Shown here in pieces: positions 1 through 8,689 of a stretch of DNA of 44,497 nt. The DNA lies in assembly GCA_002393965.1 (NCBI GenBank), contig DGSL01000005.1:1-44497 (forward strand). Reading direction: 5' to 3'. The notes under the pieces were generated by a model. It worked only from the letters and a program-made list of their open reading frames with translations, did no database searches and was not told the origin of the DNA. How positions within the stretch are numbered: position 1 is the first letter of the stretch; every line of letters starts with the position of its first letter. This DNA is from Bacteroidales bacterium UBA4363. GTDB taxonomy: Bacteria > Bacteroidota > Bacteroidia > Bacteroidales > Paludibacteraceae. A program made the position numbers and the translations under genes.

Positions 1-99
1 GTTTGCTCCAAAATTGGACGACGGAAAGGGTGACGCTCCTACGGAGTTCTAATCGGTCGCACGTTGGGGAAGCAGGGGGTGGAGGGTGGATAAGGGGTA

Positions 100-738
100 T
101 CAGTTCTGGAACTTGATAAAAGTGTAATAGACAAAGCCGCCGATGGCCAGTGCGAAGAGCAGGAAAGCGGAGATCTTGTTGAGGAGTCCGAGTCCGCGTA
201 CGTTGATCTTGTTATGGAAAATAGAGACAACAGCGGAGAGTCCGAACCACCACAGGAAAGCACCGGCGAGGATGCCGAGCAGTCCGAGGCAGATCTCAAA
301 GATGGAGGACTCGGAATTGACGAAGTTGAACTGTGCGTAGATAGGGATAAGGAAGAGGAGGAAGAGAGGGTTGGAGATGGTAAGTCCAAGTGCGGAGAAA
401 TAGTCCTGAACGTAGGAGCCGCGTCTCGACTTTCGTGCGTGGAGAGAAGCGGAAGGATTGGAACGGTAGAGGTAGATACCGAAGGCGATGACGACAATCT
501 CTCCGATAATACCTATCACGAGATGGTTCTCGTCGATGATCTGCCGGACGAAGCCGAGAGAGAAAACGGCGAGGACCGAATAGAAGAGGTCGGAGGTTGC
601 GGCACCGAGTCCGGTAGCCAGTCCGTGTCGTCGTCCCCGGTCGAGGGTGCGCTGTACGCAGAGGACTGCTATCGGTCCGACGGGAATCGATATCAGGATA
701 CCAAGAAAAAGACCCTTAAAGAAAGACAGCCATTCCAT
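100..738 (-). CDS. LysE/RhtB-family amino-acid exporter
   Basis: Predicted inner-membrane exporter of the LysE/RhtB superfamily, whose members export amino acids or related small metabolites by proton-driven transport. The 212-residue protein has about six hydrophobic segments (near 6-28, 44-64, 73-92, 113-137, 147-175 and 184-207). It carries the family's PVGP motif at residues 19-22 in the first helix and an NP pair (123-124) in the fourth. The basic loop at 98-106 (HARKSRR) would face the cytoplasm. The start ATG at 738 directly abuts the miaA stop codon, so the two are almost certainly co-transcribed and translationally coupled. The substrate cannot be read from the sequence. Length and topology fit the family; the family call is firm and the substrate unknown. 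Confidence 0.88.
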   Translation of the reverse strand: MEWLSFFKGLFLGILISIPVGPIAVLCVQRTLDRGRRHGLATGLGAATSDLFYSVLAVFSLGFVRQIIDENHLVIGIIGEIVVIAFGIYLYRSNPSASLHARKSRRGSYVQDYFSALGLTISNPLFLLFLIPIYAQFNFVNSESSIFEICLGLLGILAGAFLWWFGLSAVVSIFHNKINVRGLGLLNKISAFLLFALAIGGFVYYTFIKFQN

Positions 739-1680
739 CTAATGTACGATCACTTCATCCAAGAAAGTCACGACGTCGTTTTCGTCCTCAGGAGAAAACC
801 ATCGGACTTCCGGATCGGCATTGAACCATGTCAACTGACGTTTCGCATAGCGCCGTGTATCCTGCTTGATGCGCGTGACGGCATAGTCGAACGTCCATTC
901 ACCCGAAAAGTAAAGGAACAGTTCTTTATATCCGACCGTATTGAGCGCATTGAGTTGGCGGTGAGGATAGAGAGTGCGAGCCTCGTGTTCCAATCCCTCG
1001 TCCATCATCTGGTCGACGCGTCGGTTGATACGGTCATAAAGTACTTCCCGTGGCAAATTTAAGCCTATTTTTATAATATTAAAAGGTCGTTCATTGCGTT
1101 TTTTGCCGAGGAGCCGTGAATAAGGGATGCCCGCCTGTCGGGAAACCTCGACGGCATGGAGAACGCGCTGGGTATTCATGCGGTCGATACGTTCGTAGGA
1201 CTGTGGGTCGAGTTCCCTGAGCAGAAGAAGGAGTCCATCAATGCCTTGTGACTGGAGCACGGAGCGGCTCCATGCGCGGACCTCGGGGGAGGCGTGCGGG
1301 ATATCATCGAATCCTTTGCATACAGCGTCGATATAGAGCATGGATCCACCGACCAGGAGTTGGACTGGCGACGAGCGGAACAGCCGTTCGAGGCATGGGA
1401 GCACATCGAGTTCGTAGCGTCCGGCGCTGTAATAATCGAAGATGCTGTGTGACTTGATAAAATAATGTGGTACGTCGCGCAATTGCGATTCGGAGGGAGC
1501 CGCCACTCCGATATGCAGTTCCTTATAGATCTGTCGTGAGTCCGACGAAACGACAGACGCACCGAAGTGGTGCGCCAGTGAGAGGCTAAGGTCCGTCTTA
1601 CCGACACCAGTCGGTCCGAGGAGGACAATGAGTGTCGGTTTGTTGAACGGTTTGCCCACGATCTTTTTTTTAATAGTCAA
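739..1680 (-). CDS. miaA: tRNA dimethylallyltransferase MiaA
   Basis: Transfers a dimethylallyl group from DMAPP to N6 of adenosine 37 in tRNAs that read UNN codons, the first step towards ms2i6A; acts in the cytoplasm. The 313-residue protein has the P-loop GPTGVGKT at 22-29, the following SSDSRQIYK segment, and the MNTQRVLHAVEV stretch typical of the tRNA-binding part. The C-terminal region has TVGYKE and RRYAKRQLTWF, both conserved in MiaA. Length matches the family. The upstream 74 bp to the TnpR-like gene contains a 6-bp inverted repeat (GAAGGC 1704-1709, GCCTTC 1722-1727) without a T-run, so transcription may read through from upstream. The exporter gene follows with no spacer. Confidence 0.96.
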   Translation of the reverse strand: MTIKKKIVGKPFNKPTLIVLLGPTGVGKTDLSLSLAHHFGASVVSSDSRQIYKELHIGVAAPSESQLRDVPHYFIKSHSIFDYYSAGRYELDVLPCLERLFRSSPVQLLVGGSMLYIDAVCKGFDDIPHASPEVRAWSRSVLQSQGIDGLLLLLRELDPQSYERIDRMNTQRVLHAVEVSRQAGIPYSRLLGKKRNERPFNIIKIGLNLPREVLYDRINRRVDQMMDEGLEHEARTLYPHRQLNALNTVGYKELFLYFSGEWTFDYAVTRIKQDTRRYAKRQLTWFNADPEVRWFSPEDENDVVTFLDEVIVH

Positions 1681-1754
1681 GGGGAATCCGTACTCATGGG
1701 GAGGAAGGCTTGGTTTGGTCGGCCTTCGTAAAGCACAGACAGAGATGAGAATTA

Positions 1755-2306
1755 TCAGTAGGAATTAGGGTCCGGGATGTCGTCGAGGTCAGAGAACTCC
1801 TCGTCGGAGAACTCGTCTTCGTTGAAACCTTCATCGCCGTAGAAATTTTCGCCGAGGTCCTCGCTGATTGTTTTCAGGGAGGTTGCCATCATGTCATCGC
1901 CGAGTATCTGTACCGGGGCGGTGCCTGCCTTGTAGGAGCACTGCGGTTTGTCGAGGGACTTCGAAGTGAGAATCTCCTTGAGTTCGATGAAGAACATACG
2001 GTCGTTCATCGGGTCGAAGACGTAGAGCAGTCGTTGTCCTCGGTCCTCGATGTAGTCGCGCAGGACGGACTGTTCCATGGTAAGGTTGTCGTAGTCGGAA
2101 GACGTATCCATCTCGACGAGCGTAATCTCCTGACTCTTCTCCCATCCTTCGGAGCAGAGGAAGAAAGACGTCATCTGATCGTCGGCATAGCCGACGGACT
2201 GGAGAATTGCTTTATGGAAGTCAAGGAAGGTTGCCTCGGAATCAATAGAAATCTCGCATGCAAAATCATCTGCCTCATCGGAAAGCAGGAGAAAACGATA
2301 TACCAT
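1755..2306 (-). CDS. IS1096-passenger TnpR-like (pRiA4b ORF-3 fold) protein
   Basis: A 183-residue cytoplasmic protein that resembles the family named after plasmid pRiA4b ORF-3 and the IS1096 passenger protein. Support comes from the N-terminal pattern MVYRFLLLSDEADDFAC, the central FLDFHKAILQSVGY and the LYVFDPMNDRMFFIEL block, which match the beta/alpha layout of that family. The C-terminal 35 residues are highly acidic (DEGFNEDEFSDEEFSDLDD) and probably disordered. No transposase or terminal inverted repeats lie nearby, so the family name does not mean that this copy is mobile. It is a chromosomal gene common in Bacteroidota, and its molecular role is unknown. It sits downstream of dnaA on the same strand with a 157-bp gap. 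Confidence 0.75.
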   Translation of the reverse strand: MVYRFLLLSDEADDFACEISIDSEATFLDFHKAILQSVGYADDQMTSFFLCSEGWEKSQEITLVEMDTSSDYDNLTMEQSVLRDYIEDRGQRLLYVFDPMNDRMFFIELKEILTSKSLDKPQCSYKAGTAPVQILGDDMMATSLKTISEDLGENFYGDEGFNEDEFSDEEFSDLDDIPDPNSY

Positions 2307-2402
2307 TTATCTACAATTTTTTTTAGTTTTCATTTATTACCACGCGTCTTTCCTTCCCTCCCCCACTGACGGTTGAGTCCGCCGTTCCTTTTCGAGTCAT
2401 AG

Positions 2403-2418
2403 GTCAGAAGAGTCTGAC
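2403..2418. other. 6-bp hairpin after dnaA
   Basis: A perfect inverted repeat, GTCAGA-AGAG-TCTGAC, lies 46 bp beyond the dnaA stop codon. It has no T-run on the minus strand, so it is at best a weak terminator or processing hairpin. The rest of the 157-bp gap between dnaA and the TnpR-like gene shows no recognisable site. Confidence 0.3.
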
Positions 2419-2463
2419 ACCGCTCTTTATAGGGGTGGTCACGGCGAAGCGGATTAGGAAAGG

Positions 2464-3861
2464 TTAGGCCTTGAAGAGCATTTCCTCTATTGTCTGCACG
2501 GTGGTCCGCATGGTTCGGTCGGTCTCCATGAGGTTGGAGATGGTCTGGCAGGCGTGTGACACGGTAGCGTGGTTGCGACCGCCGACGGCGCGTCCGATTG
2601 CTTCGAGTGATTGTTTAGTATGATTCTTAGAGAGATACATAGCAATCTGTCGAGCCTGGACCAGTTCCTTCTTGCGGGAGGAATCGGAGAGCGAAGCGAC
2701 ATCCAACTGGAAATACGAGCAGACGACACTCTTTATATGCTCCAAAGATATAGATAATGGTTTGATTGATACCAAATTTTCGACGACTTTTTCAGCGAGA
2801 GGGATATCGATCGGTTTGTTTTCGAACGTTGACCGAGCCAGAATGGAGACGATGGAGCCCTCGAGATCGCGGATATTATTAGTGATATGCTGAGCGATGT
2901 AGTCAACGACATCGTCGGGGATATCGAGTCCGTCGGCATAGATTTTATTCTTGAGGATATTCTTGCGCAGCTGGAAGTCTGGGCGTTCGATTTCCGCCAC
3001 GAGTCCCCATTTGAATCGCGTGAGGAGCCGGTCTTCGATTTCGGTGATCTGGGCTGGCATGCGGTCGCAGGTGAGGACTATCTGTTTTCCAGACTGGTGG
3101 AGGTGGTTGAAGATATTAAAAAAGGTATTCTGAGTGGACTTCTTACCGAGAATCTCCTGGACATCGTCCATGATGAGCAGGTCGATGGTCTGGTAGAAAT
3201 TGATAAAATCGTTGATGGTGGACTGTCGGACCGCGTTGGTGTATTGCAGTTGAAAGAGGTTGGAGGTGACGTAGAGCACACGCAGGGAAGGATTCTTGGC
3301 TTTGGCTGCCACGCCGATAGCGTGTACGAGGTGTGTCTTACCCACTCCGGAAGGTCCGTAAACGAAGAGGGGATTGAACGTTGTCTTGCCGGGGTTGGCA
3401 GCAATGCTGATACCAGCAGAGCGAGCCAGTCGGTTGGCTTCTCCTTCGATGAAATCCTCGAAATTATAATTCCAGTTGAGCCGTGGGTCGATTTCCTCGA
3501 GTTCGACCTGCCGGAAAGGGTTCGGGATGGACTTGCGCATCACTGGCACTTCCTGAGGGATGACGGAATGTCCGGACTGTTCGGAGGTAATGGTAGAGGT
3601 CTCGGTGCGCACGACAACTGGTCGATAGCGCAGTCCGACGCCCTTGCCGAAGACGCGGTGGATCGTCATGGCGAGAAGGTCGAGGTAGTGAGACTCGATG
3701 AACTCGATGACATAGTTGCTCGCGACCTGTACGATCAGTTCGCGCTTTTGTTCGTCAAAGCCAACGGGAATAATGGGTGCGAACCAGGTAGAATAGACCA
3801 CTTCGTCCACATTATCTCGTATGATAGTCAAACATTTATGCCATTGTGTCTCGAAATCCAT
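2464..3861 (-). CDS. dnaA: Chromosomal replication initiator DnaA
   Basis: ATP-dependent initiator that binds DnaA boxes and melts the origin. At 465 residues it is complete: N-terminal DnaB-interacting domain I (about 1-75), a variable linker (about 80-120), and an AAA+ core with Walker A GPSGVGKT (169-176), Walker B DLLIMDD (227-233) and sensor residues in the TEIEDRLLTRFKWG stretch. The C-terminal DNA-binding domain carries the DnaA signature VGGRNHATVSHACQTI from residue 426. The ATG at 3861 is the natural start, since domain I begins at once with MDFETQWHKCL. The gene has 380 bp of AT-rich non-coding DNA upstream containing inverted repeats and one DnaA-box-like site. Confidence 0.98.
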   Translation of the reverse strand: MDFETQWHKCLTIIRDNVDEVVYSTWFAPIIPVGFDEQKRELIVQVASNYVIEFIESHYLDLLAMTIHRVFGKGVGLRYRPVVVRTETSTITSEQSGHSVIPQEVPVMRKSIPNPFRQVELEEIDPRLNWNYNFEDFIEGEANRLARSAGISIAANPGKTTFNPLFVYGPSGVGKTHLVHAIGVAAKAKNPSLRVLYVTSNLFQLQYTNAVRQSTINDFINFYQTIDLLIMDDVQEILGKKSTQNTFFNIFNHLHQSGKQIVLTCDRMPAQITEIEDRLLTRFKWGLVAEIERPDFQLRKNILKNKIYADGLDIPDDVVDYIAQHITNNIRDLEGSIVSILARSTFENKPIDIPLAEKVVENLVSIKPLSISLEHIKSVVCSYFQLDVASLSDSSRKKELVQARQIAMYLSKNHTKQSLEAIGRAVGGRNHATVSHACQTISNLMETDRTMRTTVQTIEEMLFKA

Positions 3862-4242
3862 AGTAAAAGAAAATAACCAACTCGTACTAAAAAAAGAACC
3901 GATGATTCCAGTCGTTCATCATTCAGGACACAAATTTGGACAAGAAAAAACGAAAAAAAAAACGAAAAATAATTTGGAAATTCAGTCCTGAACACAGGAA
4001 ACTAAAAATCAGATTATTAGAAATAACACGCTGAAAATCAGATTACTTAAAAATATCCATCACGTAAAAACCATGATTTTCAGCAAAGAAAAGAGGAGTT
4101 GCGAACGGGCATTATTCACAAAGACCCATATCCCCAATCGCCACCGTCAAAGAAAACACCACAAATGACACAGGAAAGTATCTATTTAGAATGATTTTAA
4201 TTTAGAAGGGCATCGTTTACCATTCCACAAAGAGGGAGGGTA
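3862..4242. other. AT-rich intergenic region upstream of dnaA
   Basis: This 381-bp gene-free stretch has A-runs around 3950-3970. It contains a 12-bp direct repeat AAAATCAGATTA (4005-4016 and 4034-4045) and an 11-bp inverted repeat GCTGAAAATCA / TGATTTTCAGC (4030-4040 and 4074-4084). One DnaA-box-like nonamer, TTATTCACA, sits at 4112-4120 and differs at one base from TTATCCACA. These features could belong to the dnaA promoter and its autoregulation, or to an origin. A single box is too few to claim oriC. Confidence 0.4.
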
Positions 4243-5634
4243 TCAGTAGCCGAGAATCTTCATCATCGACTTATAGCTCTGTTCCTTAGCGAAGAGTTTG
4301 GTGTACCATTCATTGTTCTCATCGCGGTCGATGATGACCAGTTTAGGAGCAGGCAGGAGGCAATGCTGAACACCACCAAAACCGCTCAGTGCCTCCTGAT
4401 AGGCGCCGCAGTGGAAGAATCCGACGTACTGTTCGCGTCCGATTTCCATTTTCGGAAGGAAGATGGCGTTGGAATGCACTTCGGCATTGTAATAATCCTG
4501 GCTATCGCAGGTCAGTCCGCCGAGGTGTACGCGTTCATACTCCTGGTCCCAGTTGTTGATAGAGAGGAAGGGGTAACGCTGGTCGATGGCCCAGGTATCT
4601 GGAAGAGTCGTCATGAAGGAACTGTCGATCATGTTCCAGAGCTCGCGGTCATTCTGTTGTTTCTGATTGACAATCGAATAGAGCATGGCGCCGCTCTCAC
4701 CGACGGTATAGGATCCAAACTCGGTAAAGATACGCGGTTCGGGCACCCCTCTCTGCTGGCAGATATTCTTGATCTGCGCCACGATTTCCTCCGCCATGTA
4801 CTCATAGTCATACACGAAATCGAGGTGGGACTGGATCGGGAATCCTCCGCCGATATCGAGGCAATCGAGGTCGGGACATTCCTGACGCAGGTCGCAGTAG
4901 AGGGCGACAGCCTTGGAGAGTTCGTTCCAGTAGTAGAGGGTATCCTGGATGCCAGTGTTGATGAAGAAGTGGAGCATTTTGAGTTTAACCTGCTTATTCT
5001 TCTTAATTACTTCCTTATAGTAAGGGACGACATCGCTGTAGCGGACTCCGAGTCGTGAAGTATAGAAATCGAACTTTGGTTCCTCCTCGGTAGCGATGCG
5101 GATACCGATCTGGAACTTCTTGTCGAACCCCTGTAGGAGTGCGTCCAATTCGAACTTATTATCGAGGATAGGAATCGTATTGATGAATCCCTGATCGATG
5201 AAACTCTGTATATTCTCGACGTACTGAGGACGTTTGAATCCATTACATAAGATAAAAGCATCCTTTTTAAGTCGTCCGGATTGATATAGCGCTTCGAGAA
5301 GATTCATATCGAAAGCGGAGGAGCATTCGAGATTCACCTCATTCTTCAGCACGGTCTCCATAACAAAGGAGAAGTGGCTACTCTTGGTACAGTAACAGTA
5401 GTTATAGTCGGCTGCATAGTCTACCTTTGCCATGGCGACGTTGAACATACGTCGAACGCGCTGGATATTCATCTCGATCTTGGGCAGATAGGCGATGCGC
5501 AAAGGGGTTCCATACTGTTTAATCACCTCCATCAACGGCACACCGTACCATTGCAATTCGTTGTTGACAACGGTGAACTCATCGTTCGGAAACTCGAATG
5601 TCTGTTCGATCAGATCGACGTACTTATTTTTCAT
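4243..5634 (-). CDS. PLP-dependent decarboxylase, fold type III (probable arginine decarboxylase)
   Basis: A 463-residue member of the ornithine/arginine/diaminopimelate decarboxylase superfamily. The N-terminal alpha/beta-barrel should bind PLP through the lysine in YCYCTKSSHFSF (K84), which stands where the usual YAxKAN lysine is. The glycine-rich phosphate-binding loop is LDIGGGFP, and the C-terminal beta-domain has HCGAYQEALSGFGG, where the cysteine-containing active-site loop is expected. The length is close to the short arginine decarboxylases annotated in Bacteroidota and much shorter than the roughly 630-residue SpeA form, so a role in agmatine/polyamine synthesis is my preferred reading; substrate choice is inference. 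It is monocistronic, with a candidate promoter about 110 bp upstream and a leader that has alternative pairing elements. Confidence 0.8.
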   Translation of the reverse strand: MKNKYVDLIEQTFEFPNDEFTVVNNELQWYGVPLMEVIKQYGTPLRIAYLPKIEMNIQRVRRMFNVAMAKVDYAADYNYCYCTKSSHFSFVMETVLKNEVNLECSSAFDMNLLEALYQSGRLKKDAFILCNGFKRPQYVENIQSFIDQGFINTIPILDNKFELDALLQGFDKKFQIGIRIATEEEPKFDFYTSRLGVRYSDVVPYYKEVIKKNKQVKLKMLHFFINTGIQDTLYYWNELSKAVALYCDLRQECPDLDCLDIGGGFPIQSHLDFVYDYEYMAEEIVAQIKNICQQRGVPEPRIFTEFGSYTVGESGAMLYSIVNQKQQNDRELWNMIDSSFMTTLPDTWAIDQRYPFLSINNWDQEYERVHLGGLTCDSQDYYNAEVHSNAIFLPKMEIGREQYVGFFHCGAYQEALSGFGGVQHCLLPAPKLVIIDRDENNEWYTKLFAKEQSYKSMMKILGY

Positions 5635-5741
5635 TCTACCACAAGATTTTACAAATCCAAATCAGTCGGATTTAAAAAAAACAAGCGAACCAAGTAACTC
5701 GGATTGGAAGAAACCAACCTATCCGACTTAAAAAGTCGCAG
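5635..5741 (-). promoter_or_regulatory. Structured 5' leader of the decarboxylase gene
   Basis: The predicted leader contains AGTCGGAT (complement of 5721-5728), which can pair perfectly with ATCCGACT (complement of 5664-5671) or partly with AATCCGA (complement of 5699-5705). An eight-base T-run (complement of 5674-5681) lies between them. A short CGACTT/AAGTCG hairpin (5724-5739) overlaps the first element. This looks like a leader with alternative folds, but no canonical terminator hairpin abuts the T-run and no known riboswitch is recognised. Confidence 0.3.
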
Positions 5742-5749
5742 CAAATATA
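5742..5749 (-). promoter_or_regulatory. -7 element for the decarboxylase gene
   Basis: TATATTTG on the minus strand matches the Bacteroidota TAnnTTTG -7 box. No good -33 TTTG at 19-20 bp is visible, so only half of the promoter is supported. Confidence 0.5.
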
Positions 5750-5811
5750 CATCAAAAGAAGAAAGCAAGAAGAGATTGTCTCCACAATTTTCATCTCAAC
5801 CGCATAGGAGG

Positions 5812-5845
5812 ACAAAAAAGGTCTGCAGAAAACCTCTGCAGACCT
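5812..5845 (-). terminator. Intrinsic terminator of the leucine operon
   Basis: A perfect 11-bp inverted repeat AGGTCTGCAGA / TCTGCAGACCT (5819-5829 and 5835-5845, 5-nt loop) is followed on the minus strand by a run of six T. It lies 28 bp past the leuB stop and ends the leuA-leuB transcript. Confidence 0.9.
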
Positions 5846-5872
5846 ATAGATTGAGAAAGAAAAAGAGTCGGA

Positions 5873-6934
5873 TCAGGCTTTACGTATAAAGTCCACGATC
5901 CAGGCTCCTACTTCCCTGGTACCATAGTGAGCGCCTCCCTCGACCTGAATCTCAGGGGTACGTACGTTCTGTTCGAGCGAAGCAGCGACAGCCTTACGGA
6001 TCATTGCGCCCTCCTCTTTGAGATTGAAATACTCGAAAAGCATGGCAGCCGAGAGAATCTCAGCGACGGGGTTCGCGATGTTCTGTCCCTTAGCCTGCGG
6101 CCAGGAGCCGTGAACAGGTTCAAAGACCGGTGTGCTGGTTCCGGTGGAAGCGGACGGTAGGAGTCCCATGGATCCGCTGATGCAGGATCCCTCGTCGGTA
6201 AGGATATCTCCGAAGGTATTCTCCGTCACCATGACGTCGAAGAAAGTCGGAGTCTGGATCATGCGCATGGATGCATTGTCCACGAACATATAGTCCACCT
6301 TGACCTCAGGATACTGTGGTTCCATCTCCTTCGCCACCTGTCGCCAGAGTCGACTGGAAGCGAGGACATTGGCCTTATCGACGACGGTAAGGTGCCTGTT
6401 GCGCTGCATCGCATACTGGAAAGCGACCTTAAGGATCCGTTCGATTTCGGGGCGCGAGTAGAAGTTGGTATCGTAAGCCTTCTCGTTGTCCTGATACTTC
6501 TCGCCGAAATACATTCCCCCTGTGAGTTCGCGGATGCAGATAAAGTCGGTACCCTGAACGATCTCGTCCTTCAGTGGCGACTTATGAACGAGTCCGGGAA
6601 ATGTCTGAACCGGTCGGATATTGGCGAAGAGTCCGAGTTTCTTACGCATGGCGAGTAGTCCCTGCTCGGGGCGGACCTTGGCCGTCGGGTCATTATCGAA
6701 ACGGAGGTCGCCGACGGCAGCGAAGAGCACTGCGTCGCTATTCTTACACAACTCATACGTCTGTTCGGGGAACGGGTCGCCGACCTTGTCGATGGCATCG
6801 GCGCCACAGATACCTTCTTCGAAGGAGACCTCGTGGGAGAACTTCTCAGCCACAGCCTTTACGACCGCCACGCCCTGTTCCATAATCTCCGGTCCGATAC
6901 CGTCTCCGGGAAGCACTGCAATTTTCAGTTTCAT
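5873..6934 (-). CDS. leuB: 3-isopropylmalate dehydrogenase LeuB
   Basis: NAD-dependent oxidative decarboxylation of (2R,3S)-3-isopropylmalate to 2-ketoisocaproate, the third dedicated step to leucine, in the cytoplasm. The 353-residue protein begins with [15 protein letters not shown]. It has the substrate-binding arginine region [14 protein letters not shown], the [14 protein letters not shown] metal-binding block and the [14 protein letters not shown] cofactor loop; all are standard for the isocitrate/isopropylmalate dehydrogenase family. It is the last gene of the leucine operon, 70 bp after the citramalate-synthase-like gene, and a strong terminator follows. Family and function are secure because leuA, leuC and leuD sit in the same operon. 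Confidence 0.96.
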   Translation of the reverse strand: MKLKIAVLPGDGIGPEIMEQGVAVVKAVAEKFSHEVSFEEGICGADAIDKVGDPFPEQTYELCKNSDAVLFAAVGDLRFDNDPTAKVRPEQGLLAMRKKLGLFANIRPVQTFPGLVHKSPLKDEIVQGTDFICIRELTGGMYFGEKYQDNEKAYDTNFYSRPEIERILKVAFQYAMQRNRHLTVVDKANVLASSRLWRQVAKEMEPQYPEVKVDYMFVDNASMRMIQTPTFFDVMVTENTFGDILTDEGSCISGSMGLLPSASTGTSTPVFEPVHGSWPQAKGQNIANPVAEILSAAMLFEYFNLKEEGAMIRKAVAASLEQNVRTPEIQVEGGAHYGTREVGAWIVDFIRKA

Positions 6935-7004
6935 ACTTACACCTATTTATATTGTACTATATAACATATCCTGATAGAGGAACACAAAAATACAAAATAT
7001 CCGT

Positions 7005-8570
7005 TTACACGTCATCGTGTTCCTGCATCTTCTTGCCGAGATGTTCCTCCTCGAGGATGTTGAGCATCTTGATTGTTGCCTTGATAGCGGCCTCGGTCTG
7101 GTCGGCGTCGAGTCCACGTGTGCGGATGATGCGTCCGTCGAAGTCCCAGGTGATGATGGTCTGAACGAAGGCGTCGGTCCGTCCGCCAGGTGGTATGCTG
7201 ACGACATAGTTGGTGAGCATAGGGAACTTGCGTTCCATCGTTCCCTTGTAGATCTTGCGCAGTGCGCGCACGAAAGCGTCGTACTGTCCGTCGCCGGTGG
7301 AGTCGCTCTCGTACTCGGTGCCATTGATTTCGATGCGCAGGCTAGCGAGCGGTTTGAGTCCGTAGGCGGTGGTCACGACATAGCTCTTGAGTCGGACTCG
7401 GTCCTCGGGAGCGTTGTGCTTGAGCACGTCGCTGACGATATAGGGCAGGTCGTCCTGCGTGACGACCTGTTTCTTGTCGCCGAGTTCGGTGATGCGCTGA
7501 GTGACGCGTCGCGTCTGTTCGGGAGTAAGTTCGAGTCCGAGTTCCTCGAGATTCTTAGCTATGTTGGCCTTGCCGCTGTTTTTCCCGAGTGCGTATTCAC
7601 GTTTCCGTCCGAACCGTTCGGGCAGGAGGTCGTTGGAATAGAGGTGTGCCTTGTTGTCGCCGTCGGCATGAACACCGGCGACCTGGGTGAACACATTCTC
7701 GCCCACGATGGGTTGGTTAGGGGCAATCGGGATGCCGGAATAGCTCTCCACGAGATGGCTGACGGTGGTAAGTTTCTCCTCGTTGATAGAAGTCACGGCA
7801 TCGAAATGGTCCTTGAGAATGACCTGGACGCTTGCCATGGGTGCATTGCCACAGCGTTCGCCCAGTCCGTTGACCGTCACGTGGAGTCCCTGTGCGCCAG
7901 AGAGGACGGCAGCCAGTGCATTGGAAACGGCGAGATCGTAGTCGTTGTGAGGGTGGAAATCGAAATGGACGTCGGGGTAGCGTTTGCGCATGGCGTGAAC
8001 GAACTCCATCACCTGTAGAGGATTGAGGATGCCGAGCGTATCGGGCAGCATGAATCGCCGGACGTTGAGTCCGAGCAGAGCGTCCATCATGTGGAAGACA
8101 TAGGATGGATCATCCTTCATACCTCCGCTCCAGTCCTCGAGATAGAGGTTGACGCCGAGTCCCTTTGATTCGGCGTAGAGCAGTTCATCGCGGATATCGG
8201 CGATATGCTCGTCGGGTGTTTTCTGGAGTTGTCGCGTGCAGTGCTGATAGCTCCCCTTGGCGAGGAGATTAATGTTGCGGCACCCGCTGTCGAAGACCCA
8301 GTCGACGGACTTGTGTCCGTCAACGAATCCGAGCACCTCGACCCTGTCGAGCATGCCGTCCTGTTCAGCACTCTTGGCGATCATGCGCACCGCGTCCTTC
8401 TCTCCTTCCGAGACGCGTGCGCTTGCCACCTCGATACGGTTCACGTTAAGTTCCTTGAGCAGCATGCGCGCGATGCTGAGTTTCTCGTGTGGCAGGAAGG
8501 AGACGCCGCTGGTCTGTTCACCGTCGCGGAGCGTGGTATCGAGTATCTCTATGTATTTTCTTTCAGCCAT
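7005..8570 (-). CDS. cimA: 2-isopropylmalate synthase homologue, probable citramalate synthase
   Basis: Second acyl-CoA-condensing synthase of the operon, 521 residues from the ATG at 8570. That start places [15 protein letters not shown] at residues 11-25, as in the family; an upstream in-frame ATG at 8615 would add 15 atypical residues. The catalytic TIM barrel has the DFHPHNDYDL metal-binding histidines and the NGLGERCGNA loop. The C-terminal 120 residues form a LeuA-type dimer/allosteric domain with ESDSTGDGQYDA. Since leuA is already present, the likely reaction is pyruvate plus acetyl-CoA to (R)-citramalate, which LeuC, LeuD and LeuB can then process to 2-ketobutyrate for isoleucine. 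That assignment is inference from paralogy and context; it could be a second isopropylmalate synthase. Confidence 0.75.
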   Translation of the reverse strand: MAERKYIEILDTTLRDGEQTSGVSFLPHEKLSIARMLLKELNVNRIEVASARVSEGEKDAVRMIAKSAEQDGMLDRVEVLGFVDGHKSVDWVFDSGCRNINLLAKGSYQHCTRQLQKTPDEHIADIRDELLYAESKGLGVNLYLEDWSGGMKDDPSYVFHMMDALLGLNVRRFMLPDTLGILNPLQVMEFVHAMRKRYPDVHFDFHPHNDYDLAVSNALAAVLSGAQGLHVTVNGLGERCGNAPMASVQVILKDHFDAVTSINEEKLTTVSHLVESYSGIPIAPNQPIVGENVFTQVAGVHADGDNKAHLYSNDLLPERFGRKREYALGKNSGKANIAKNLEELGLELTPEQTRRVTQRITELGDKKQVVTQDDLPYIVSDVLKHNAPEDRVRLKSYVVTTAYGLKPLASLRIEINGTEYESDSTGDGQYDAFVRALRKIYKGTMERKFPMLTNYVVSIPPGGRTDAFVQTIITWDFDGRIIRTRGLDADQTEAAIKATIKMLNILEEEHLGKKMQEHDDV

Positions 8571-8689
8571 AGCATCCGGTTTCGTTGGTACCCCGTTATG
8601 CGTGTAAAAAAACAATCTTCGTTTCCGGTCTTCGCACTATCCATCGACTGCACGTGAGAGCTTCACGCGGGGCGAGAGGGTTCTGAAGG

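Noticed and set aside
214..1062. 282-codon plus-strand frame across the LysE and miaA genes
   Set aside because: It is antisense to two genes with clear family motifs and has none itself.
1704..1727. Terminator between the TnpR-like gene and miaA
   Set aside because: The 6-bp inverted repeat has a 12-nt loop and no T-run.
1755..2306. Mobile element, because of the IS1096/TnpR family name
   Set aside because: No transposase, inverted repeats or target duplications flank the gene; the family is common on chromosomes.
2887..3876. 329-codon frame opposite dnaA
   Set aside because: A complement-frame shadow of DnaA with no recognisable domain.
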